A DNA stretch of 64,000 bases from an uncultured Oscillospiraceae bacterium (GCA_944387065.1 CALXDM010000001.1:248001-312000), one strand, 5' to 3'. Counted from the stretch's first letter, positions 31,721 through 40,946 are shown. The notes: generated by a model from the sequence alone, not told the origin. Numbers and translations: made by a program.

Positions 31721-31848
31721 ATGAGGGCCTGGAGCGGTTGGAGGGGCTGGATCGCCGGACATCCGGCCGGTAGCCCCCCGCCCTACTCCGGAGGCCCTAC
31801 CCCAATTCCCCACCCTGCTCCCCCCGCTGCGGCGGGGGGAGTTTTTTT
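31721..31848 (+). ncRNA. Candidate 128-nt structured RNA with own promoter and terminator
   Basis: No ribosome site or convincing ORF. AGGGCCT/AGGCCCT closes a long arm containing GGAG/CTCC, GGGGCT/AGCCCC and the hairpin GCCGG-ACAT-CCGGC. A perfect 10-bp terminator (CTCCCCCCGC/GCGGGGGGAG at 31818-31841) with seven Ts follows. It does not match the conserved parts of SRP RNA, 6S or tmRNA. The transcript ends just before the pot promoter, so it is either a free sRNA or an upstream leader. Confidence 0.45.
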
Positions 31849-31858
31849 GAAAAAACGA

Positions 31859-32108
31859 TTGACAATTTTCGGCCAACATCTTATAGTGTATCTCGCTATC
31901 CGTGAAAACCCGGGCCGGTCAATGCCGGCTGCCCGCTGGAGGGCACAGGGCCGGGCACTATACCAAGGGAGCTGACATTGCTGGGAAACGGCTGTTTTTG
32001 ACGGCGGTCGGGCCATACAAACGCAGGTGTCCGGGATCCCCCCTTTCCCAAAGGGGCCCGGATGTTCGGCCTGAAACCGTGCAAGGACAGAGAAATGGGG
32101 GAGGATAC
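31859..32108 (+). promoter_or_regulatory. pot operon promoter and long leader
   Basis: TTGACA (31859-31864), 17-bp spacer, TATAGT (31882-31887). The leader of about 215 bases holds several GC-rich hairpins (around GCCGG/CCGGC at 31914-31930 and GGGCCCGG near 32054) and a good GGGGGAGG ribosome site. No known riboswitch signature was recognised. Confidence 0.6.
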
Positions 32109-33299
32109 ATGTCCAAGGAACTGATCCGCCTGTCGGACTGCGTCATGTCCTATGACGGCGACGTGGTGCTGGACCACATCAACCTGTACATCAACGACCG
32201 GGAATTCCTCACACTGCTGGGCCCCAGCGGGTGCGGCAAAACAACCACGCTTCGAATCATCGGCGGGTTTTTGTCGCCCACCGCCGGGGATGTTTTTTTC
32301 GACGGCGTGCGGATCAACGATGTCCCTCCCCACAAGCGGGCGGTGAACACCGTGTTCCAGAAGTACGCCCTGTTCCCGCACCTGAACGTGTATGAAAACG
32401 TGGCCTTTGGCCTGCGGATCCCCCGGGCGGAAACGGTAGAGCGGGATGGGAAAGCGGCCTCCCGGAAGGTCAAGCTGTCCAAGCAGGAGATCCACAACCG
32501 GGTGATGGAGATGCTGGAAGTGGTCAACCTCAAGGGGTTTGAGCGCCGGTCCGTCTCCGCCCTGTCCGGCGGGCAGCAGCAGCGGGTGGCCATCGCCCGG
32601 GCCCTGGTCAACCGGCCCAAGGTGCTGCTGCTGGACGAGCCGCTGGGCGCCCTGGATATGCGCCTGCGCAAGGATATGCAAGGGGAACTCAAACGCATCC
32701 AGCGGGAGATGGGCATCACCTTTATCTACGTCACCCACGACCAGGAGGAGGCCCTGGCCATGAGCGACACGGTGGTGGTCATGGACCAGGGGAAGATCCA
32801 GCAGATCGGCACCCCTGAGGACATCTACAACGAACCCAAGAACGCCTTCGTGGCCGACTTCATCGGCGAGTCCAACATCCTGGACGGCGTCATGCGCGCC
32901 GACGGGGTGGTGGAGATCTTCAACCGGCGCTTCCCCTGCTTGGACAAGGGCTTCGCCCCCGACGAGCCGGTGGACGTGGTCATCCGGCCCGAGGATGTGG
33001 ACATCGTCGACCCGGGCAGCGGCCAGCTGCGGGGTACGGTCACCGCCGTCACCTTCAAAGGCGTCCACTACGACACCATCGTGGACTTCTACGGTTTCAA
33101 GTGGTTGATTCAAACCACCGACTTCTGCCCTGCGGGCAGCGACATCGGCATCCAGATCGACCCCGACGGCATCCACGTCATGCGCAAGAGCCAGTACTCT
33201 GGCCTGTTCGGGGACTACTCCTCCTACTCCGAGGAGTATGAGGAGATCGGCGACGCGGACTATGTTCCCGACGGGGAGGAGGATGGCCATGAAGCATAA
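32109..33299 (+). CDS. potA: Spermidine/putrescine ABC transporter ATP-binding protein
   Basis: 396 residues. Walker [13 protein letters not shown] near 39, signature [15 protein letters not shown], Walker [13 protein letters not shown], and a C-terminal TOBE-like domain from about residue 290. Start at 32109 by GGGAGGATAC. An insertion rich in Arg/Lys (residues 98-125) follows FGLRIPRAE. First gene of potABCD, overlapping potB. Confidence 0.94.
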   Translation: MSKELIRLSDCVMSYDGDVVLDHINLYINDREFLTLLGPSGCGKTTTLRIIGGFLSPTAGDVFFDGVRINDVPPHKRAVNTVFQKYALFPHLNVYENVAFGLRIPRAETVERDGKAASRKVKLSKQEIHNRVMEMLEVVNLKGFERRSVSALSGGQQQRVAIARALVNRPKVLLLDEPLGALDMRLRKDMQGELKRIQREMGITFIYVTHDQEEALAMSDTVVVMDQGKIQQIGTPEDIYNEPKNAFVADFIGESNILDGVMRADGVVEIFNRRFPCLDKGFAPDEPVDVVIRPEDVDIVDPGSGQLRGTVTAVTFKGVHYDTIVDFYGFKWLIQTTDFCPAGSDIGIQIDPDGIHVMRKSQYSGLFGDYSSYSEEYEEIGDADYVPDGEEDGHEA

Positions 33300-34143
33300 G
33301 CGCTCCCTGCTGGCCCTGCCCTACGTGGGCTGGATGGCCCTGTTCGTGGTGGCCCCCATCGTCATGGTGGTGGTCTATGCCTTCACCACCGCCGGCTTTG
33401 AGCCTACCGCATCCAACTTCACCGGCATGGGCACCTATGTGTCCATCTTTGCCCGCTCCTTCCAGCTGGCCCTGATCGCCACAGTGATCTGCCTGCTCAT
33501 CGGCTACCCCATCTCCTATGTGATGGCCAAGGAGGGCCCGGGCTTCCAGCGGGTGGCCACGGTGCTCATCATGCTGCCCATGTGGGTCAACTTCCTGCTG
33601 CGCACCTACTCCTGGATGGCCATTTTGGAGAACAACGGCCTGCTCAACCAGCTCTTTGACGCCATCGGCCTGTTCGATCTGATCAACGGCCTGTTTGGCA
33701 CCGATCTCACCTATTTCCGCATGATCCGCACCCAGGGAGCCGTGGTGCTGGGCATGGTATACAACTACCTGCCCTTCATGATCCTGCCCATCTACTCAGT
33801 CATCCTCAAACTGGACCGCTCCCTGCTGGAGGCCGCCCAGGACCTGGGGGCCAACTCCGCCTACGTCTTCCGGCGGGTGATCTTCCCTCTGTCCCTGCCT
33901 GGGGTGCTGTCTGGGGTGACCATGGTGTTCGTCCCCTCGGTGTCCACCTTCGCCATCTCCCGTCTGCTGGGCGGGGGCACCCATATGATGCTGGGCGACC
34001 TGATCGAACAGCAGTTCCTGGGCGGGGCCTACAACCCCCACCTGGGCTCGGCCATCGCCCTGGTGATGATGCTCATCGTCATCGTGTGCATGTGGGTGAT
34101 GAACCGCTTCGGCCAGGGTGAGGAACAGGCGGTGGTGCTATGA
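33289..34143 (+). CDS. potB: Spermidine/putrescine ABC transporter permease PotB
   Basis: 284 residues, six membrane helices, with the permease EAA-like loop [25 protein letters not shown] near residue 180. The ATG at 33289 is spaced correctly from GGGGAGGAGG; it overlaps the potA end by 11 bp. Confidence 0.93.
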   Translation: MKHKRSLLALPYVGWMALFVVAPIVMVVVYAFTTAGFEPTASNFTGMGTYVSIFARSFQLALIATVICLLIGYPISYVMAKEGPGFQRVATVLIMLPMWVNFLLRTYSWMAILENNGLLNQLFDAIGLFDLINGLFGTDLTYFRMIRTQGAVVLGMVYNYLPFMILPIYSVILKLDRSLLEAAQDLGANSAYVFRRVIFPLSLPGVLSGVTMVFVPSVSTFAISRLLGGGTHMMLGDLIEQQFLGGAYNPHLGSAIALVMMLIVIVCMWVMNRFGQGEEQAVVL

Positions 34144-35021
34144 AAAAGCAGCGACGCGTGGGAAGCCGGCTGTTCATGGCCCTGGTCTTCCTGTTCCTCT
34201 ACGCCCCCATCCTACTCATGGTGGTCTTCTCCTTCAACGCCGGCAACAGCAACGCGGTGTGGCAGGGCTTCTCCCTGAGGTGGTATGAGGCCCTGTTCCA
34301 GGACCGGTCCATCATGGGCAGCGTGTACACCACCCTGCTGGTCTCCCTGCTGGCCACCCTGGTGGCCACCGTGGCGGGCACCTTTGCCGCCGTGGGACTC
34401 TACTCCATGCGCCGGCGCCGGCGCAACGCCCTGCTGGCGGTCAACAACATCCCCATGACCAACGCGGACATCGTCACCGGCGTGTCCTTGTGCCTATTGT
34501 TCGTGGCGGTGTTCGGCTTCTGGAATCAGTTTGCCGCCAACTACCGCTTCACCCTCAACCTGTTCGGCACGGTCTACCGCATCACCTTCCCTCAGCTGTC
34601 CCTGGGCTTTGGCACCATGCTCATCGCCCACATCACCTTTAACATTCCCTATGTCATCCTCTCCGTGGGACCCAAGCTGCGCCAGATGGACGGCAACCTG
34701 GTGGACGCCGCCCGGGACCTGGGCTGCACCTGGATGGGAGCCTTCTTCAAGGTGATCCTGCCCGAGATCAAGCCGGGCATCATCTCGGGGGCCCTGATCG
34801 CCTTCACCATGAGCGTGGACGACTTTGTCATCTCCTACTTCACTGCCGGTACCTCGGTGTCCACCCTGGCCATGGAGATCTACGGCATGGCCAGAAGGCG
34901 CATCTCCCCGGAGATCAACGCCATCTCCACCCTGCTGTTCGTGGTGGTGCTGGCCCTGCTGGCCTTCCACAACATCCGGGAGAGTCGCGCCCAGCGGGCC
35001 GCTGCCCGCCGGACCTATTGA
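34140..35021 (+). CDS. potC: Spermidine/putrescine ABC transporter permease PotC
   Basis: 293 residues, six helices. EAA-like loop DAARDLGCTWMGAFFKVILPEIKPG near residue 185, then SVDDFVISYF, the classic PotC motif. Overlaps potB by 4 bp. Confidence 0.93.
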   Translation: MKKQRRVGSRLFMALVFLFLYAPILLMVVFSFNAGNSNAVWQGFSLRWYEALFQDRSIMGSVYTTLLVSLLATLVATVAGTFAAVGLYSMRRRRRNALLAVNNIPMTNADIVTGVSLCLLFVAVFGFWNQFAANYRFTLNLFGTVYRITFPQLSLGFGTMLIAHITFNIPYVILSVGPKLRQMDGNLVDAARDLGCTWMGAFFKVILPEIKPGIISGALIAFTMSVDDFVISYFTAGTSVSTLAMEIYGMARRRISPEINAISTLLFVVVLALLAFHNIRESRAQRAAARRTY

Positions 35022-35080
35022 CGGTCTTTTGGCCCCCGGGCCTGAAGATAACCTTAAATCAAAACTGGAGGAATGATCAA

Positions 35081-36214
35081 TTGAAAAAACGTACTGCCCT
35101 TGCCCTGGCCTGCACCCTGTCCGCCAGCCTGGCCCTCTCCGCCTGTTCGGTGGAGCGGGTAGACGGCACATCCAGCCCCGATGCAAACGCCTCTTCCAGC
35201 GCCGCTTCCGACGGCCAGCGGGTGCTCAATGTGTGCAGCTGGGGGGAGTACATCGACGAGACGCTCATCGATGAGTTCGAGGCCCAGACCGGCATCCAGG
35301 TCAACTACCAGGAGGCCCCCAGCAACGAGGAGCTCTACTCCCGCCTTCAGACCGGCGGGGCCAACTTTGACGTGGTGGTCCCCTCCGACTACATGATCTC
35401 CCAGCTCATCGAGGAGGATATGCTCCAGCCCCTGGATTACAGCAAGATCCCCAATTTCGAGAAGATCGCCGACCGGTTCAAGAACCTGCCTTATGACCCG
35501 GAGAACCTGTACACCGTGCCCTACACCTGGGGCACCCTGGGCATCATCTACAACACCACCATGGTGGATGAGCCCATCACCAGCTGGAGCGCCCTGTTTG
35601 ACGACACCGCCGCGGGCAACACGCTGCTCATCGACAACTCCCGGGACGCCTTCGGCATTGCCCTGATGTACCTGGGCTACTCGGTCAACACCACCGACGA
35701 GGCCCAGATCCGGGAGGCCTACGAGCTGCTGGCCAACGCCTGGGACCGGGGTGTGTACCAGGGCAAGGTGATGGACGAGATCTTCCAGATCATGGAGGGC
35801 GGCAACGCCGCCGTGGCCACCTACTACGCCGGCGACTACCTGTCCATGCTGGAGAACAACGAGGACCTGGCCTATGTCATCCCCGAGGAGGGCTCCAACT
35901 GGTTCGTAGACGCCATGTGCATCCTGAAGGACGCCCAGAATGTGGACGAGGCCCACGAGTGGATCAATTTCATGGCTTCCACCGACGCCAACCTGCGCAA
36001 CATGGACTTCATCTGGTACGCCTCCCCCAACGAGGAGGCCCTGGAGATGTATCCTGAGTGGTACGAGGAAACCTATGGAGAGCCCCTGGATCTGGAGCTG
36101 TACGAGATCATGGCCGCCCCCCAGGAAGTGCTGGACCGCTGCGAAGCCTACCTGGTGCTGCCTCAGGACATCCGCACCCTGTACAACGACCTGTGGATCC
36201 AGCTGGGCACCTGA
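35081..36214 (+). CDS. potD: Spermidine/putrescine-binding lipoprotein PotD
   Basis: 377 residues starting with TTG at 35081 after TGGAGG. Lipoprotein signal with lipobox LSAC near residue 20, then a Ser/Ala-rich linker. The binding fold includes LNVCSWGEYID, NYQEAPSNEELYSRL, VVPSDYMISQLIEE and PYTWGTLGIIYN. It captures polyamine outside the cell and delivers it to PotBC. Confidence 0.94.
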   Translation: MKKRTALALACTLSASLALSACSVERVDGTSSPDANASSSAASDGQRVLNVCSWGEYIDETLIDEFEAQTGIQVNYQEAPSNEELYSRLQTGGANFDVVVPSDYMISQLIEEDMLQPLDYSKIPNFEKIADRFKNLPYDPENLYTVPYTWGTLGIIYNTTMVDEPITSWSALFDDTAAGNTLLIDNSRDAFGIALMYLGYSVNTTDEAQIREAYELLANAWDRGVYQGKVMDEIFQIMEGGNAAVATYYAGDYLSMLENNEDLAYVIPEEGSNWFVDAMCILKDAQNVDEAHEWINFMASTDANLRNMDFIWYASPNEEALEMYPEWYEETYGEPLDLELYEIMAAPQEVLDRCEAYLVLPQDIRTLYNDLWIQLGT

Positions 36215-36269
36215 TCCTCTCCCTATCCCCGGCAGCTTTCGCTGCCCAAGCAGGTAAACCCATCCGACA

Positions 36270-36306
36270 GGGCGTGGCCGGACTCCCGGCCGCGCCCTGT
36301 CCTTTT
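36270..36306 (+). terminator. potABCD terminator
   Basis: GGGCGTGGCCGG / CCGGCCGCGCCC stem (11 of 12 Watson-Crick) with an ACTC loop, then TGTCCTTTT. Confidence 0.65.
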
Positions 36307-36336
36307 GCCACAGTCCCTCCAGATTAAAAATTTTTC

Positions 36337-36365
36337 TTGCCAACCTCCTCCGTTTCGTGTACACT
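36337..36365 (+). promoter_or_regulatory. Promoter of thioesterase gene
   Basis: TTGCCA (36337-36342), 17-bp spacer, TACACT (36360-36365). Confidence 0.6.
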
Positions 36366-36397
36366 AAGGCCAACTCATTTGCATTGGAGGGATCCCC

Positions 36398-36790
36398 ATG
36401 TCCATTGAAGTTGGCCTGAAGGGCCGAGCAGAAACCACCGTCACCCCGGAAAATACCGCTCAGGCGGTGGGCTCCGGCCTGGTGCCCGTGTTCGGCACCC
36501 CATTCATGATCGCCCTGATGGAAAACGCCGCTGTCAACGCCCTGCAGTCCTGTTTAGCGGCTGGGGAGGGCTCGGTAGGCACCCAGCTCCAGGTCGCCCA
36601 TACCTCCGCCACCCCCATCGGCATGAAGGTGTGGGCCAACAGCGTGGTCACCGGGGTGGAGGGCAAGAAGATCACCTTCGAGGTGACCGCTTTTGACGAG
36701 GCCGGCGAGATCGGCCACGGCACCCACGAGCGCTTCCTCATCCAGACCGACCGCTTCCTGACCAAGGCCCAGGGCAAGCTGGAGCGCTGA
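36398..36790 (+). CDS. FlK-like hot-dog thioesterase
   Basis: 130 residues. PVFGTPFMIALMENAAVNAL (about 28-47) with Thr, Glu and the later His in VAHTSATPIG match the catalytic set of fluoroacetyl-CoA thioesterase-like hot-dog proteins. GHGTHERFLI near the end is also typical. It probably hydrolyses a short acyl-CoA; the substrate is not identifiable. Own promoter and terminator. Confidence 0.82.
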   Translation: MSIEVGLKGRAETTVTPENTAQAVGSGLVPVFGTPFMIALMENAAVNALQSCLAAGEGSVGTQLQVAHTSATPIGMKVWANSVVTGVEGKKITFEVTAFDEAGEIGHGTHERFLIQTDRFLTKAQGKLER

Positions 36791-36821
36791 CCTCCGGCCC
36801 TCCCAATGGGTCTGCTCCCCG

Positions 36822-36858
36822 CCCCCGAACCATCCAACCGTGGTTCGGGGGCGTTTTT
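36822..36858 (+). terminator. Thioesterase gene terminator
   Basis: CCCCCGAACCA / TGGTTCGGGGG perfect 11-bp stem, then CGTTTTT. Confidence 0.85.
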
Positions 36859-36942
36859 CTCTCCCGGCCGCTGGGGACGGCCTGGGGAAGTAGCGCCCAA
36901 GGCCCTCCAAATTTTCCCCGTGGAAAAGTTTGCGTTTCCATG

Positions 36943-36994
36943 TTGACAAATTCATAGGACTGTGATAGGATAACACTACCCCCCAGGGGGGTGT
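36943..36994 (+). promoter_or_regulatory. csoR-copA promoter with CsoR operator
   Basis: TTGACA (36943-36948), 17-bp spacer, TAGGAT (36966-36971). Directly downstream, TACCCCCCAGGGGGGTGT (36977-36994) is the G/C-tract palindrome typical of CsoR operators, so the regulator controls its own operon. Confidence 0.8.
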
Positions 36995-37075
36995 CTAAAC
37001 GTGGCGTTCATGGGGCGTCCCCCATCGGGAAGCCACACAACCATGCAGCCTGCTCCGTGATCGGGAGGTGAGAGA

Positions 37076-37336
37076 ATGCAGGCAGATCAAAAAACCGTGC
37101 TCCGGCTGCTGAAGACCGCCCGGGGGCAGTTGGATGGCATCCTCAAAATGGTGGAGGAGGATCGCTACTGTATGGACATCTCCCAGCAGGTGCTGGCGGC
37201 CGACGCCATGCTGCGCCGGGTGAACAAGGAGATCCTCACCGCCCATCTCAAACACTGCGTGGAGCACGCCAAGGACGACCGGGAGCGCTCGGACAAGATC
37301 GACGAGCTGGTCAGTGCCCTGGGCAAGCTCCTGTGA
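37076..37336 (+). CDS. csoR: CsoR-family copper-sensing repressor
   Basis: 86 residues, all-helical. Copper ligands in the Cys-His-Cys pattern: Cys in RYCMDISQQ (about residue 32), His and Cys in HLKHCVEHA (about 58-62). Cu(I) binding releases it from the operator overlapping its start site. Transcribed with copA about 87 bp downstream. Confidence 0.93.
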   Translation: MQADQKTVLRLLKTARGQLDGILKMVEEDRYCMDISQQVLAADAMLRRVNKEILTAHLKHCVEHAKDDRERSDKIDELVSALGKLL

Positions 37337-37422
37337 AGGGCGGGCCTCAGCCCCAAACCAACCATCCGTTATTCCCAGTTTCTCATTCCCCAAATGGGGA
37401 CAGTAAAAAGGGAGGTGTCCCT

Positions 37423-39966
37423 ATGAAACAAAAATTTGTCGTCACCGGCATGACCTGCTCGGCTTGCTCCGCCCACGTGGACAAAGCGGTGCGCAAGCTG
37501 GAGGGGGTATCCGATGTCAATGTCAACCTGCTCTCCGGCTCCATGACCGTGGACTGGCAAGGTGACCTCACCGATCAGGACATCATCGCCGCCGTTGTCA
37601 AGTCGGGCTACGGAGCCGCCCTGCCTGAATCGAACTCCGCCGCCCCCCAGTCCAAGTCCCAGGCCCGGCCCGCCGCCAACGCCATGGAGGAGGAACTGCG
37701 GCATATGCGCCTGCGGCTGATCTGGTCGGTGGTGTTCCTGCTGCCTCTGTTCTACCTGTCCATGGGCCATATGATGGGCTGGCCCATCCCCGACTTCTTC
37801 CATGGCACCGGCAACGCCATGACCTACGCCCTGACCTTGTTCCTGATCACCCTGCCCATCCTCATCATCAACCAGAAGTACTTCCGGGTGGGCTTTAAAA
37901 CCCTGTTCCACCTGGCCCCTAACATGGACTCCCTCATCGCCGTGGGCTCCGCCGCCGCCATGATCTATGGCGTGGCCGCCCTGTACTTCATCGGATGGGG
38001 GCTGGGCCATGGGGACGACGCCCTGGTCAGCCGCTACTCCATGGACCTCTACTTCGAGTCAGCCGGCATGATCCTCACCCTGATCACCGTGGGCAAGTAT
38101 CTGGAGACCCGCTCCAAGGGCAAGACCGGCCAGGCCATCGCCCGGCTGATGGACCTCTCCCCCAAGACCGCCACCGTCCTGCGCGACGGCGCGGAGGTGG
38201 AGATCCCCGTGGAGCAGGTCCAGGCCGGCGACCTGGTGCTGGTGCGCCCCGGCGGCTCGGTGCCGGTGGACGGGGTGGTGGTGGAGGGGGCCTCCAGCGT
38301 GGATGAGTCCGCCCTGACCGGCGAGTCCATCCCCGTGGACAAGGGCCCGGGAGACACGGTGATCTCCGCCTCCCTCAACAAGTCGGGCGTCCTCACCCTT
38401 CGGGCCACCCGGGTGGGGGAGAACACCACCCTGGCCCAGATGATCCGCCTGGTGGACGAGGCCGCCTCCTCCAAGGCCCCCATCGCCAAACTGGCCGACC
38501 AGGTGGCCGGCGTGTTCGTCCCCGTGGTCATGGGCATCGCCCTGGTCACTGCCGCAGTCTGGCTGCTCACCGGCCACAGTGTGGAGCAGGCCCTCACCTC
38601 CGCCGTGGCGGTGCTTGTCATCTCCTGCCCCTGCGCCTTGGGCCTGGCCACTCCCGTGGCCATCATGGTGGGCACCGGGAAAGGGGCAGAGCGAGGCATC
38701 CTCATCAAGTCCGCCCAAGGGCTGGAGGCCCTGCGGGGCGTGACCACCGTGGTGCTGGACAAGACGGGCACCGTCACCCAGGGCAAGCCCCAGCTCACCG
38801 ACCTCTACCCCCTGGGAGGGGCGGACGAGGGAGAGCTGCTCCAAGTGGCCGCCAGCCTGGAAAAGCCCTCTGAGCACCCCCTGGGGGCCGCCATTGTGGA
38901 GGCAGCCCAGCAGCAGGGCATCGCCCTGGAGCCGGTGGCCAACTTCCAGGCTATCCACGGCAAGGGGGTGCAGGGTGAGATCGGTGGCCGGAGCTGTCTG
39001 GCGGGCAACGCCGCCCTGTTGACCGAGGCTGGGGTAGACCTGGCCCAGGTCCAGCCCCTGGCCGACCGGCTGGCCGAGCAGGGCAAGACTCCCCTCTTCT
39101 TCGTGCGGGACGGCCAGCCGCTGGGGGTCATCGCCGTGGCCGACACCGTCAAACCCACCAGCCGGGCCGCCATCGAGGGCTTCCGGAAGCTGGGGCTGCA
39201 GGTGGTGCTGCTCACCGGGGACAACCGGCGCACCGCCGACGCCATCGGTCGGGAGCTGGGCCTCACCCAGGTCATTGCCGAGGTGCTGCCCGCCGACAAG
39301 CAGCGGCAGGTGTCCGCCTTGCAGGAGCGGGGGGAGAAAGTGGCCATGGTGGGCGACGGCATCAACGACGCCCCTGCCCTGGCCCAGGCCGACGTGGGGC
39401 TGGCCATCGGCGCGGGTACCGACGTGGCCATTGAGTCGGCGGACATCGTGCTGATGAAGAGCGACCTGATGGATGCGGTGAGCGCGGTAGAGCTGTCCCG
39501 GGCCACCATCCGCAATGTGAAGCAGAACCTGTTCTGGGCCTTCTTCTACAACATCATCTGCATCCCCATCGCCGCCGGGGTGTTCTATCCCCTGTTCCAG
39601 CTCCAGCTCTCCCCCATGTTCGCCGCCGCGGCCATGAGCCTGAGCTCGGTATGCGTGGTGGCCAACGCCCTGCGCCTGCGCTTCTTCCAACCCAGCATCC
39701 AGCCCCCCTGCCCCTGTGAATCCGACGGCTGCGCCGTCCCAGAAATGAAAGGAGAAGAATCAACCATGGAAAAGAAAGTCATTGTGGAAGGCATGATGTG
39801 CCAAAACTGCGTCAACCACGTCACCAAGGCCTTGAACGGCCTGCCCGGCGTCACCGCCCAGGTGGACCTGGCCTCCAAGACCGCTACCGTCACCGGCGAG
39901 GTCTCCGACGAGGCCATCCGCGCCGCCGTGGCCGAGGCCGGCTATCAGGTGACCTCTATCCAGTAA
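37423..39966 (+). CDS. copA: Copper-exporting P1B-type ATPase with fused CopZ-like C-terminal domain
   Basis: 847 residues. N-terminal HMA with GMTCSAC (9-15), eight membrane helices, TGES phosphatase loop, SCPCALG metal channel, DKTGT phosphorylation site, SEHPLGA and MVGDGINDAPAL. After the last helix a Cys-rich linker leads to a second HMA (GMMCQNC, residues 786-792) that is normally a separate CopZ chaperone. An internal ribosome site and ATG precede that domain. Exports Cu(I). The start at 37423 after GGAGGTG is in-frame with a longer, unlikely extension. Confidence 0.95.
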   Translation: MKQKFVVTGMTCSACSAHVDKAVRKLEGVSDVNVNLLSGSMTVDWQGDLTDQDIIAAVVKSGYGAALPESNSAAPQSKSQARPAANAMEEELRHMRLRLIWSVVFLLPLFYLSMGHMMGWPIPDFFHGTGNAMTYALTLFLITLPILIINQKYFRVGFKTLFHLAPNMDSLIAVGSAAAMIYGVAALYFIGWGLGHGDDALVSRYSMDLYFESAGMILTLITVGKYLETRSKGKTGQAIARLMDLSPKTATVLRDGAEVEIPVEQVQAGDLVLVRPGGSVPVDGVVVEGASSVDESALTGESIPVDKGPGDTVISASLNKSGVLTLRATRVGENTTLAQMIRLVDEAASSKAPIAKLADQVAGVFVPVVMGIALVTAAVWLLTGHSVEQALTSAVAVLVISCPCALGLATPVAIMVGTGKGAERGILIKSAQGLEALRGVTTVVLDKTGTVTQGKPQLTDLYPLGGADEGELLQVAASLEKPSEHPLGAAIVEAAQQQGIALEPVANFQAIHGKGVQGEIGGRSCLAGNAALLTEAGVDLAQVQPLADRLAEQGKTPLFFVRDGQPLGVIAVADTVKPTSRAAIEGFRKLGLQVVLLTGDNRRTADAIGRELGLTQVIAEVLPADKQRQVSALQERGEKVAMVGDGINDAPALAQADVGLAIGAGTDVAIESADIVLMKSDLMDAVSAVELSRATIRNVKQNLFWAFFYNIICIPIAAGVFYPLFQLQLSPMFAAAAMSLSSVCVVANALRLRFFQPSIQPPCPCESDGCAVPEMKGEESTMEKKVIVEGMMCQNCVNHVTKALNGLPGVTAQVDLASKTATVTGEVSDEAIRAAVAEAGYQVTSIQ
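39766..39966 (+). CDS. copZ: Possible independently translated CopZ copper chaperone (internal, in frame with copA)
   Basis: 66 residues from an internal ATG at 39766, preceded by AAAGGAGAAG eleven bases earlier. It is a complete HMA domain (MEKKVIVEGMMCQNC start) of normal CopZ length. The preceding copA codons lack a stop, so the same DNA may give both a fused domain and a free chaperone. Whether the internal start is used cannot be told from sequence. Confidence 0.45.
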   Translation: MEKKVIVEGMMCQNCVNHVTKALNGLPGVTAQVDLASKTATVTGEVSDEAIRAAVAEAGYQVTSIQ

Positions 39967-40001
39967 GCAGGCTGCGCCCTGGGCCCGTCCCCGGCGCAAG
40001 C

Positions 40002-40036
40002 AAGCCCGCCCTTGGCAAAGCCAAGGGCGGGCTTTT
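40002..40036 (+). terminator. csoR-copA terminator
   Basis: Perfect 15-bp stem AAGCCCGCCCTTGGC / GCCAAGGGCGGGCTT with a short AAA loop, then TTTT. Confidence 0.9.
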
Positions 40037-40256
40037 CCCCCGTTAGAGGATCCCCATTTAACGGCTTTCCCATTGCTTGTTTTAGGCTATCATGAAGCAA
40101 GCAACGGTTGACAAGGGCATACACGATAAATCTACAAAAACTGAATGCCAACCTTATGCAAAGTACCGCCCAAACGAGACTACGGGCGGTATTTTTGTAT
40201 CTTGGCAAGAAAACCTCTGCCCTGTGAGCCGCGGGGTGCACTCCCTGTGAGCAGTT
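40037..40256. other. Gene-free AT-richer intergenic stretch with a lone terminator
   Basis: No convincing gene. GC is visibly lower than both flanks. A TTGCTT/AAGCAA inverted repeat lies at 40073-40104 and a TTGACA at about 40108. A terminator hairpin TACCGCCC / GGGCGGTA with TTTTT follows at 40164-40196. It could be a small RNA or the scar of a lost mobile element. Confidence 0.35.
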
Positions 40257-40297
40257 AAAGAGGCCCTCCTGCGGCAAAGTCGCAGGAGGGCCTCTTT
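40257..40297. terminator. Bidirectional terminator between copA side and tlpA
   Basis: Perfect 17-bp stem AAAGAGGCCCTCCTGCG / CGCAGGAGGGCCTCTTT with a 7-base loop; A- and T-rich ends serve both strands. Confidence 0.88.
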
Positions 40298-40307
40298 CTT
40301 CTGTCCG

Positions 40308-40934
40308 TTATGTCCCCGGATGGATCATCTCGATACCCTGGCGCAGGGTGTCCTCGTCGATGGAGCCCTGGGCCCAGGCGGCCACATAGCCCTCCCCGTC
40401 AATAAAGAAAGTCATGGGCAGCGAGTAGGCGCCATAGGCCAGGGATGCTTCAAACTCGGTGTCAAACACCACCGGGAAGGTATACCCCTCCTCCTCCACA
40501 AATTCGGTCGCGGTGTCCACCGTCTCCCGGCTGCCGTCGGTGGAATTGATCATCAGGAACTGAACCTCTTCCCCCAGCTCCTGGTAGGCCGCATGGAAGT
40601 CAGGCATCTCCTGCTGGCAAGGCGGGCACCAGCTGGCCCAGAAGTTGATCACCACCGGCTTGCCCGCATAGTCGGACAGGCGCACCGGGTTGCCCGCCTG
40701 GTCGTAAACGGTGAAGTCGGGGGCAGCCACCGGCTCCTGGGAGGCTTGGGGCTGCGGGCTTTCATCGCCCTGGTCCTGCTGGCCGTCGGAGACCTGGGCG
40801 CTCTGGGCCGCTCCGCTCTGGGTGGCCAGCTGATTGGGCTGTGTACCGCCGCTCAGCCCCTGGTACAAGGCATAGGCGCCTCCCAGTACCACCACCAGGA
40901 TCAGAGCCATGATAATAACCGTTTTCTGTTTCAC
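40308..40934 (-). CDS. TlpA/ResA-like membrane-anchored thioredoxin
   Basis: 208 residues. One N-terminal membrane anchor (VIIMALILVVVLGGAYALY), a 45-residue Gln/Ser-rich spacer, then a thioredoxin fold with FWASWCPPCQQEMP and the cis-Pro SLPMTFF. Works outside the membrane in thiol reduction, with electrons supplied by the CcdA encoded just upstream. Confidence 0.9.
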   Translation of the reverse strand: MKQKTVIIMALILVVVLGGAYALYQGLSGGTQPNQLATQSGAAQSAQVSDGQQDQGDESPQPQASQEPVAAPDFTVYDQAGNPVRLSDYAGKPVVINFWASWCPPCQQEMPDFHAAYQELGEEVQFLMINSTDGSRETVDTATEFVEEEGYTFPVVFDTEFEASLAYGAYSLPMTFFIDGEGYVAAWAQGSIDEDTLRQGIEMIHPGT

Positions 40935-40946
40935 GTCGCTTCCTCC

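Noticed and set aside
31721..31848. SRP (4.5S) or 6S RNA identity for the structured RNA
   Set aside because: The conserved SRP helix-8 sequence and the 6S central bubble layout are not present.
31724..31870. Trp-rich peptide frame (MRAWSGWRGW...) within the candidate RNA
   Set aside because: No ribosome site, and the frame runs through the terminator; more likely accidental in GC-rich structured sequence.
40091..40250. Short open frame starting MKQATVDKG in the 40-kb intergenic block
   Set aside because: It crosses a terminator hairpin, has no ribosome site and no domain-like pattern.
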